DNA of 13,712 nucleotides from contig JAFXBH010000014.1 in NCBI GenBank assembly GCA_017521875.1, forward strand, positions 1 to 13,712, written 5' to 3'. Numbering within the stretch: the first letter of the stretch is position 1; the number at the start of each line of letters is the position of its first letter. The translations under genes and the position numbers were made by a program. This document shows positions 6,825-11,522 of this stretch, piece by piece. Below the pieces are notes generated by a model, which saw only the letters and a program-made list of their open reading frames with translations, did not search any database and had not been told where the DNA came from. The stretch is from Oscillospiraceae bacterium (GTDB taxonomy: Bacteria > Bacillota > Clostridia > Oscillospirales > Oscillospiraceae).

Positions 6825-7262
6825 ATGTCCGTCGACATTCGAAATATGACCCCAGATGACAGAGAAACCGTGCTGGAAATGATGCGGGTGTTCTACGCAT
6901 CTCCCGCCGTATTAAGCGACGGCTCGGAAGAGATTTTCCGGCAGGATGTGGATACCTGCCTCAGCGACAGCCCGTATTTGGAAGGGTATATGCTGGAAGA
7001 AAAGGGTGTCACACAGGGATACGCGATGGTGGCTAAAAGTTATTCTACCGAGTTCGGAAAACCCTGTATCTGGATCGAAGACCTGTATGTAAAAGAACCC
7101 TTCCGGGGACAGGGAATCGGCAGCCGGTTTCTGCATTTTATCAAAACCGCATATCCCGGCTGGGTTTTCCGTCTGGAAGTGGAGCAGGAGAATACACGGG
7201 CCATCCGTATCTATGAAAAATGCGGATTTGACGTCCTGCCCTATATGGAAATGAAGCAGTAA
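6825..7262 (+). CDS. GNAT family N-acetyltransferase
   Basis: A compact single-domain acetyltransferase of 145 residues with a textbook GNAT core. IWIEDLYVKEPFRGQGIGSRFL (82-103) contains the acetyl-CoA loop R94-G-Q-G-I-G99, and ENTRAIRIYEKCGF (122-135) is motif B with the conserved Asn and Tyr. The substrate is not predictable, though the family includes amine and small-molecule acetyltransferases. The ATG at 6825 is preceded by AAAGGAGA at 7 nt; an upstream in-frame ATG at 6792 overlaps ywlG and lacks a ribosome site. Second gene of the ywlG operon, followed by a long hairpin terminator. Confidence 0.88.
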   Translation: MSVDIRNMTPDDRETVLEMMRVFYASPAVLSDGSEEIFRQDVDTCLSDSPYLEGYMLEEKGVTQGYAMVAKSYSTEFGKPCIWIEDLYVKEPFRGQGIGSRFLHFIKTAYPGWVFRLEVEQENTRAIRIYEKCGFDVLPYMEMKQ

Positions 7263-7266
7263 AGAA

Positions 7267-7300
7267 ATCGCGTGGTGTCCAACAGGTGACACCACGCGAT
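7267..7300. terminator. Long hairpin, probable bidirectional terminator
   Basis: A perfect 13-bp inverted repeat (7267-7279 with 7288-7300) with an 8-nt loop sits between two convergent stop codons at 7262 and 7312. The flanking T-tracts are only moderate in both directions (GATTTATTATGTTATT rightward, TTTCTTTA leftward), so it may also act as an mRNA 3'-end stabiliser. Confidence 0.78.
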
Positions 7301-7311
7301 GATTTATTATG

Positions 7312-8142
7312 TTATTGTACCATATCAATCAGATCCCGCAAAGCGGTCTCAAACTTGGCGCCGTACCAGTGGTCACTGTCACCCTGGGTATTTTCAATAC
7401 ACTTGACGGTGTAGTCTGCGGCAATCTTGGCGGATTCCTGAACGGTTTTGTCGTTCATCAGCGCACCCACAAAGGCAGATGCGTAAACATCACCGGTGCC
7501 ATGGCAACCCTTGGAGATCTTATCGTGCTGATAGTAGGCCATTTCGCCGTTTTCGTAAACCACCACGCCGGTTTTACCCGGGGTATAACTGACACCGGTC
7601 AGCACGATGGTCTTTGCGCCCAAAGCCGCCAGTTTCTCCAAAAGACCCCGGATGTAATTTTCGTCATAGGTCTCCTGATAGGGAACATCTGCCAGGAAGC
7701 AGGACTCCGTGATGTTGGGGATCAGAATATCTGCCGCACCGCAAAGGACTTTCATAGCCTCCACATAGGCCATATCAAAAGCGGGATACAGATTGCCGTT
7801 ATCTGCCATAGCAGGATCGACTACGCGAACGCAGTCCTCCGTGCCCATCGTCTGCAGAATGTCTTTCACATAGTCGATTTGCTTAGTGCTACCCAGATAG
7901 CCGGTGTAAATGGCGCTGAAGCGAATATTTTCCTTCTGCCAGTGCTTCTGAATATCCGGCATATCGTCAGTCAGATCCCGGAATGTAAATCCGCTGAATC
8001 CGGCTGTGTGGGTGGAGAGAACGGCAGAGGGCAGAATGCAAGTCTCCATACCGCAGGCGGACAGAATAGGCAGAGCAACCGTCAGAGAACACTGACCGAC
8101 GCAGGAGATATCCTGAATGGTGAGAATTTTCTTGTAAGACAT
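7312..8142 (-). CDS. pdxY: Pyridoxal/pyridoxamine kinase (PdxK/PdxY type)
   Basis: This kinase phosphorylates pyridoxal, pyridoxamine or pyridoxine in vitamin B6 salvage. It is 276 residues and belongs to the ribokinase superfamily. IQDISCVGQCSLTVALPIL (9-27) is the typical N-terminus, VVDPAMADNG (107-116) and IPNITE (141-146) are nucleotide-side motifs, and GCHGTGDVYASAF (212-224) is the anion-hole signature with catalytic Asp218. The ATG at 8142 has AAGGAGGA 7 nt upstream. It is divergent from a MocR/PdxR-type regulator, an arrangement known for B6-responsive control. The exact symbol (pdxK or pdxY) cannot be decided from sequence reading. Confidence 0.9.
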   Translation of the reverse strand: MSYKKILTIQDISCVGQCSLTVALPILSACGMETCILPSAVLSTHTAGFSGFTFRDLTDDMPDIQKHWQKENIRFSAIYTGYLGSTKQIDYVKDILQTMGTEDCVRVVDPAMADNGNLYPAFDMAYVEAMKVLCGAADILIPNITESCFLADVPYQETYDENYIRGLLEKLAALGAKTIVLTGVSYTPGKTGVVVYENGEMAYYQHDKISKGCHGTGDVYASAFVGALMNDKTVQESAKIAADYTVKCIENTQGDSDHWYGAKFETALRDLIDMVQ

Positions 8143-8155
8143 GGAAATGTCCTCC

Positions 8156-8184
8156 TTGTTATTTTTCTGCAGTTAGTGTATACT
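8156..8184 (+). promoter_or_regulatory. Promoter of the MocR/PdxR-type regulator
   Basis: TTGTTA (8156-8161), a 17-nt spacer and TATACT (8179-8184) make a reasonable promoter. The -10 lies inside the dyad at 8173-8186, as expected for autorepression. On the other strand, towards the kinase, a good -35 (TTGACT) has a -10-like hexamer only at a 19-22 nt spacing, which would fit a promoter needing an activator. Confidence 0.6.
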
Positions 8185-8191
8185 AAAACTG
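8170..8191. promoter_or_regulatory. Candidate operator dyad in the kinase/regulator divergent region
   Basis: TTAGTGTATACTAA (8173-8186) is a 14-bp near-palindrome with one mismatched pair. It is framed by CAGTT (8170-8174) and AACTG (8187-8191), a second inverted pair offset by one base. It is the clearest symmetric element in the 92-bp intergenic region and overlaps the -10 of the regulator promoter. Binding by the neighbouring regulator is inference. Confidence 0.5.
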
Positions 8192-8234
8192 GTAATATAA
8201 AAATAGTCAAAATAGGAGAAATAAATATAACCAG

Positions 8235-9347
8235 ATGAAATACAAAGTGGATAAAACCATACGCCCGGCCTACTTGCAGATTTATAACCAAATCAAGGAA
8301 GATATCATATCCGGGGTGTTGGAACATAACGCAAAACTTCCATCCAAGCGGCTCTTGGCGGCAGAGACCAATACCAGCACCGTTACCGTGGAACACGCCT
8401 ACGGGTTATTGACAGACGAAGGGTATGTGGAAGCCAGAGAGCGGAGCGGCTATTTCGTGATTTTTAAGTCTTCCGACGGCTTTTCTGTGGCCGAAAGAGA
8501 GATTGCCAAGCCATCTCCCCAGCCGTTGCATTCCCACAGTTACCCGGACTTTCCTTTCTCGGTGTTAAGCAAGACGATGCGAAATGTGCTGGCAGTTTAC
8601 GGAGAACGGATATTGGAACAATCTCCGGGGGAGGGATGTGTGGAACTGCGGGAGGCGCTGGCGTGGTATCTGGCCAGAAACCGGGGTATGCACATCACTG
8701 TTGACCAGATTGTGATTGGATCCGGCGCGGAATATTTGTACGGACTGATCATTGAATTGCTGGGCCGTGAGAGGATCTACGGCATCGAAGACCCTTCTTA
8801 TGAGAAGATCCAGCAGGTATACCGGGCGGCGGAAGTGCCGCTCCAGTCCCTGAAACTGTCCCATGACGGCATCGACAGCACTGCTCTGGCCAATACAAAT
8901 GCCAATGTGCTGCATACCACGCCCTACAGAAGTTTCCCCAGCGGCGTCACCGCGTCGGCCTCCAAACGCTTTGAGTATATCCGTTGGATGAAGCAGGGCA
9001 ACCGGTACATCATTGAAGACGATTTTGAATCGGAGTTCTCCGTCTCTACCAAACCGGAGGACACCCTGTTTTCCCTGTCCGGTTCGGAGGATGTGATCTA
9101 TATGAACAGTTTCTCAAAAACCATTTCACCTGCTTTGCGTGTGGGGTATATGGTACTGCCCAAGAGTCTTGTCGCCCCATTCCGGCAGCGACTGGGTTTT
9201 TACGCCTGTACCGTTCCCACCTTTGAGCAACTGGTGATCGCATCGCTACTGAATAACGGTGATTTTGAACGCAATATTAACCGTGTGCGGAGAAAACTCC
9301 GGAAAGCCTTGAGCGAACACAGTTCCCCGTTGGTAAAATCTTTGTAA
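8235..9347 (+). CDS. MocR/PdxR-type regulator (GntR HTH + aminotransferase fold), C-terminally truncated
   Basis: MocR regulators join a GntR winged helix to a fold-type I aminotransferase domain that senses PLP. Residues 10-77 are the winged helix (PAYLQIYNQIKEDIISG, LPSKRLLAAET, STVTVEHAYGLL, GYVEARERSGYF). The aminotransferase part has EDDFESEF (261-268) and SFSKTISPALRVGY (292-305) with the PLP-binding K295. The protein stops at residue 370 shortly after FERNINRVRRKLRK, where full-length relatives (~450-470) continue for about 90 residues. No remnant of the missing part follows; the next gene starts 67 nt later. The ATG has only a distant GGAG, about 16 nt upstream, suggesting weak translation. 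It may be a functional short form or a decaying gene. Confidence 0.87.
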   Translation: MKYKVDKTIRPAYLQIYNQIKEDIISGVLEHNAKLPSKRLLAAETNTSTVTVEHAYGLLTDEGYVEARERSGYFVIFKSSDGFSVAEREIAKPSPQPLHSHSYPDFPFSVLSKTMRNVLAVYGERILEQSPGEGCVELREALAWYLARNRGMHITVDQIVIGSGAEYLYGLIIELLGRERIYGIEDPSYEKIQQVYRAAEVPLQSLKLSHDGIDSTALANTNANVLHTTPYRSFPSGVTASASKRFEYIRWMKQGNRYIIEDDFESEFSVSTKPEDTLFSLSGSEDVIYMNSFSKTISPALRVGYMVLPKSLVAPFRQRLGFYACTVPTFEQLVIASLLNNGDFERNINRVRRKLRKALSEHSSPLVKSL

Positions 9348-9384
9348 ATTCTTGGCAAGTCTACTGCTTTTTACTGTGCCTATG

Positions 9385-9393
9385 TGATATAAT
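9385..9393 (+). promoter_or_regulatory. Extended -10 promoter of the HD-domain gene
   Basis: TGATATAAT combines a TG extended element with a perfect TATAAT (9388-9393); no good -35 is seen at 16-18 nt. Transcription would start near 9400, directly before the AGGAGG at 9402-9407, giving a 5' leader of only about 15 nt. Confidence 0.7.
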
Positions 9394-9414
9394 ACCCGAA
9401 AAGGAGGTATGAAG

Positions 9415-10074
9415 ATGCTGACATACGAAGAAATTATCAGAAGTGAAGCGATCAAAACATATATTATCCGTGCTGACGAATCTTTGGATGCATTGGGTTA
9501 TACGGAACACAGTTTTGCGCATGTAATGCACGTGGCGGAAACCGCCGGTTATATTCTGCAAACTATGGGATATGATGAACGAACCGTTGAACTGGCGAAG
9601 ATTGCCGGCTATCTCCACGATATCGGCAATTTGGTAAACCGGAAGGATCATTCCCAGTCCGGCGCGGTGATGGCCTGGAGCATTCTCAACGATATGGGCT
9701 GCGACCCAGCCGAAGTGGCTACCATTGTTACTGCCATTGGCAATCACGATGAGGGTACAGGCGTGCCGGTAAATGCAGTGGCCGCCGCTATGTTCCTGGC
9801 GGACAAGGCAGATGTGCGCCGCAGCCGGGTCAGAAACAAGGATTTCTCTACCTTTGATATCCACGACCGTGTGAACTACTCTGTTAAGAAGTCTTCCTTG
9901 AAGATCAACGAGGACAAGACCCTTGTGAAACTGAAACTGACCGTTGATACTAAGTACGGCTCTGTGATGGAATACTTTGAGATTTTCCTGCAGCGTATGG
10001 TTTTGTGCCGCAGAGCGGCAGAAAAACTGGGTCTCCAGTTCAAACTGATCATCAACGAACAACAACTGATATAG
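9415..10074 (+). CDS. HD-domain metal-dependent phosphohydrolase
   Basis: A 219-residue cytosolic protein with an HD domain, the fold of many nucleotide and second-messenger phosphohydrolases. Likely metal ligands are H36 (EHSFAH), H68-D69 (GYLHDIGN) and D130 (FLADKADVRRS); KDHS (H79) and GNHDEGTG (109-116) supply the further helices. The stretch DVRRSRVRNKDFSTFDIHDRVN (133-154) and a C-terminal region of about 65 residues resemble a common clostridial HD subfamily without an assigned substrate. The start is ATG 9415, 7 nt from AGGAGG; another ATG at 9409 is only 1 nt from it and too close. It has its own promoter and terminator, so it is monocistronic. Confidence 0.88.
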   Translation: MLTYEEIIRSEAIKTYIIRADESLDALGYTEHSFAHVMHVAETAGYILQTMGYDERTVELAKIAGYLHDIGNLVNRKDHSQSGAVMAWSILNDMGCDPAEVATIVTAIGNHDEGTGVPVNAVAAAMFLADKADVRRSRVRNKDFSTFDIHDRVNYSVKKSSLKINEDKTLVKLKLTVDTKYGSVMEYFEIFLQRMVLCRRAAEKLGLQFKLIINEQQLI

Positions 10075-10120
10075 AAAAAAGCAGCCGCTGACCATTAGGC
10101 CAGCGGCTGCTTTTATTATT
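10075..10120. terminator. Bidirectional terminator after the HD gene
   Basis: A perfect 10-bp stem GCAGCCGCTG/CAGCGGCTGC (10081-10090 with 10101-10110), extended inside by CC/GG around ATTA, has AAAAAA on the left and TTTTATTATT on the right. It can end both the HD gene (stop 10074) and the convergent gene ending at 10116. Confidence 0.93.
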
Positions 10121-10616
10121 CTATGGGAAAAGGGCCATCTTCTTCGTAGCATACAATATGCTCGTCCTTTTTGTAGTCTATGAGTCGCCACTCTTCATCT
10201 TTTCTGGTGGCTGGCATAAATTGCTCTAAAACCACTCCATTTGAAAAGACAATAACCATATCATTCACAGGAGAAAGTCTGCATTCTGTTACCACAGCAT
10301 CCTGCATTTTGGCTTTGAGTGCCTTTGCTTGCACATCAAAAACACTGCTCAGCTCATCGGGTCGCCCTTTTAAGTCATATTGCCAATCCTCGGGAACATC
10401 TTCGCAGTAAGGCTCATATACATCCCTTGATGCCAAAAGAATTGTGTTATCTTGCCGAAAACGCCATTGTGTTTGAAAGTGAATAGCATACTCCGCAGCT
10501 TGAACCTGTTTTCCTTTAGAATTAATAATCGTATATGTCTCTCCTAAGAGTAAACCAAGCATATCCATATAACGGCCAACATTATTGAACTTCTTTCCAA
10601 TGATTCTCGAAACCAT
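10116..10616 (-). CDS. Immunity-type small protein (WapI/DUF6188-like), function unproven
   Basis: A cytosolic protein of 166 residues without signal peptide or membrane segment. The pattern recalls small immunity-type proteins I know from clostridial polymorphic-toxin surroundings: IIGKKFNNVGRYMDMLGLLLGE (5-26), EYAIHFQTQWRF (42-53), ILLASRDVYEP (59-69), VIVFSNGVVLEQF (121-133) and EEWRL (141-145). The family link is recognition of pattern only, not a search result. GGGAGG lies 7 nt upstream of the ATG. It follows the zinc-knuckle gene by 19 nt and is probably co-transcribed. Base composition is visibly lower in GC than in neighbouring genes, which fits horizontal acquisition. No toxin gene is in the window. 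Confidence 0.8.
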   Translation of the reverse strand: MVSRIIGKKFNNVGRYMDMLGLLLGETYTIINSKGKQVQAAEYAIHFQTQWRFRQDNTILLASRDVYEPYCEDVPEDWQYDLKGRPDELSSVFDVQAKALKAKMQDAVVTECRLSPVNDMVIVFSNGVVLEQFMPATRKDEEWRLIDYKKDEHIVCYEEDGPFPIE

Positions 10617-10635
10617 AGCATAACCTCCCGATTGA

Positions 10636-11001
10636 TTAGCGGAATAAATCCTCCGCAGATTTCACCTGCCACGCAAACTTCTCTCGAAAGTCATTGAAAC
10701 ATTCTTTGCATATCCAGTGGTACATGTCTTCGGTGCAATAGAATGTGCATGTCTTGTCGGTCAATGCCTTCTCCCAACAGAACTCGCAATGCTCATGCCA
10801 GAAGTGTTGAACTTTTTCTCCTTCAAGAAATTCATGCCCACGGTTTGTTGCTTCAACATGTTTTTTGGCATATTGTTCGATTTTTTGGAAAAAGGCGTTT
10901 TTATCTTTGTAGGCAGTTTCCCAGAATGCTGGGAATGTAATCTTATATAAGGTTTTATTGGACAGATATTCTTCTTGCCCATTCAATCGCCAGTCAGACA
11001 T
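10636..11001 (-). CDS. Small zinc-knuckle protein of the DWRLxxQ family, possible immunity protein
   Basis: A 121-residue protein beginning MSDWRLNGQEEYL. Its core is cysteine/histidine-rich: WHEHCEFCW (68-76, with H69, H71, C72, C75), C85, C89 and HWICKECFNDF (95-105, with C98, C101). Two CxxC pairs 22 residues apart strongly suggest a structural zinc site. I have seen this architecture (DWRLxxQ start, HxHCxFC, WICxxCFxDF) in many uncharacterised Firmicutes proteins, often near toxin-immunity genes; no function is proven. AAAGGAGGG lies 6 nt upstream of the ATG and a near-consensus promoter precedes it. First gene of a two-gene AT-rich unit. Confidence 0.85.
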   Translation of the reverse strand: MSDWRLNGQEEYLSNKTLYKITFPAFWETAYKDKNAFFQKIEQYAKKHVEATNRGHEFLEGEKVQHFWHEHCEFCWEKALTDKTCTFYCTEDMYHWICKECFNDFREKFAWQVKSAEDLFR

Positions 11002-11032
11002 AGGAAACCCTCCTTTGAAATCATCTACTAAA

Positions 11033-11061
11033 AATATAACTTAATAGCAGAGAGAAATCAA
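11033..11061 (-). promoter_or_regulatory. Promoter of the two-gene immunity-like unit
   Basis: On the minus strand TTGATT (11056-11061), a 17-nt spacer and TATATT (11033-11038) precede the zinc-knuckle gene by 31 nt. The unit therefore carries its own promoter, as a self-contained cassette would. Confidence 0.75.
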
Positions 11062-11136
11062 GAAATTCTGCGTCCATCATAAATTACCGCTGCCCGCCCT
11101 TAACTGCAAATGCAGCTAAAATAGAGGCAGCAGCGT

Positions 11137-11207
11137 ACCCCTTGCCGACGGGGTGTAGGGGACGATGCAAGAATCGTCCCGCAGGCAGATGCGGGCATCT
11201 GCCCCTA
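11137..11207. repeat. Palindromic intergenic repeat with three hairpins
   Basis: Hairpin 1: ACCCC/GGGGT (11137-11141 with 11150-11154). Hairpin 2: GGGACGAT/ATCGTCCC (11159-11166 with 11173-11180). Hairpin 3: GGCAGATGC/GCATCTGCC (11184-11192 with 11195-11203). TAG/CTA (11156-11158 with 11205-11207) can close hairpins 2 and 3 into a three-way junction. The text GTAGGGG...CCGCAGGCAG...CATCTGCCCCTA is of a type I know as a dispersed repeat in Oscillospiraceae-like genomes. There is no coding capacity; it could be a MITE or REP-like element. Confidence 0.7.
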
Positions 11208-11259
11208 TGAGTTGCAATTGGACGTTTTCCGTGTTACAATATCTCCGATAAAAGCCAAA

Positions 11260-11306
11260 CGCAGGAGATTGCTACGTCGCGTCTTGCGACGCTCTCGCCA
11301 TGACAC
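11260..11306. repeat. Second dispersed palindromic repeat (AGGAGATTGC...CATGACA type)
   Basis: A stem CGTCGC/GCGACG (11275-11280 with 11286-11291) with loop GTCTT is flanked by GAGATTGC on the left and CTCTCGCCATGACA on the right; GAGA/TCTC can extend the pairing. On the reverse strand it reads TGTCATGGCGAG...GCAATCTC, matching the widespread bacterial repeat family TGTCATTGCGAG...GCAATCTC. It differs in sequence from the repeat at 11137-11207. Confidence 0.7.
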
Positions 11307-11324
11307 GCAAGGGTGGAAATGTTT

Positions 11325-11393
11325 ATGTACAAAGTTTTATTCATCTGCCATGGGAGGATTTCCCCAAATTCTGAAAAACCCTTGTGTCTCTAA
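11325..11393 (+). pseudogene. Possible 5' stub of a low-molecular-weight tyrosine phosphatase gene
   Basis: The 22-codon frame starts MYKVLFICHGRISPNSEK and then stops. The first ten residues match the start of low-molecular-weight phosphotyrosine phosphatases (KVLFICHGNICRSPMAE). After CHG the active-site loop CxGNxCRS is not preserved: the second Cys and the catalytic Arg are missing. No downstream homology was seen and no proper ribosome site precedes the ATG. Chance similarity over ten residues cannot be excluded. Confidence 0.3.
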
Positions 11394-11466
11394 GGAAATT
11401 CGCTTTCCAAAAGGACTTTTACCAACGCTTCACCAATGAAACCGGAGAGCCAAACTTGCAAAAATC

Positions 11467-11510
11467 AACGCACCGATTGAGGAAGCAATCCTCCAATCGG
11501 TGCGTTTGTT
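11467..11510. terminator. Strong terminator after the RACo-DUF2284 gene
   Basis: A perfect 13-bp stem (11467-11479 with 11494-11506), extendable by AGG/CCT, with a short loop is followed on the minus strand by TTGATTTTTGC. It lies 17 nt after the stop codon at 11523. On the plus strand TTTGTTTTC follows, so it may work both ways. Confidence 0.92.
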
Positions 11511-11522
11511 TTCTATATTACT

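Larger units (their letters stand above)
11062..11522. other. Gene-free stretch with structured repeats and a decayed stub
   Basis: No convincing gene is present in these 461 bases. From left to right they hold a small CTGC/GCAG hairpin (11104-11115), a repeat of three hairpins (11137-11207), a second palindromic repeat (11260-11306), a 22-codon stub resembling the start of a tyrosine phosphatase gene (11325-11393), about 70 bases in which I see nothing, and a terminator (11467-11510). A 75-codon open frame at 11212-11439 crosses the repeats and has no ribosome site. Confidence 0.8.

Noticed and set aside
11137..11306. Repeats considered as a CRISPR array
   Set aside because: The two elements differ in sequence, are not regularly spaced and no cas gene is present.
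11100..11330. Structured region considered as a retron msr/msd or other functional ncRNA
   Set aside because: No reverse transcriptase or effector gene is nearby, and the parts match dispersed intergenic repeat types better than one RNA.
11212..11439. A 75-codon open frame in the gene-free stretch
   Set aside because: It runs through a palindromic repeat and the phosphatase-like stub in a different frame, lacks a ribosome site and shows no known motif.
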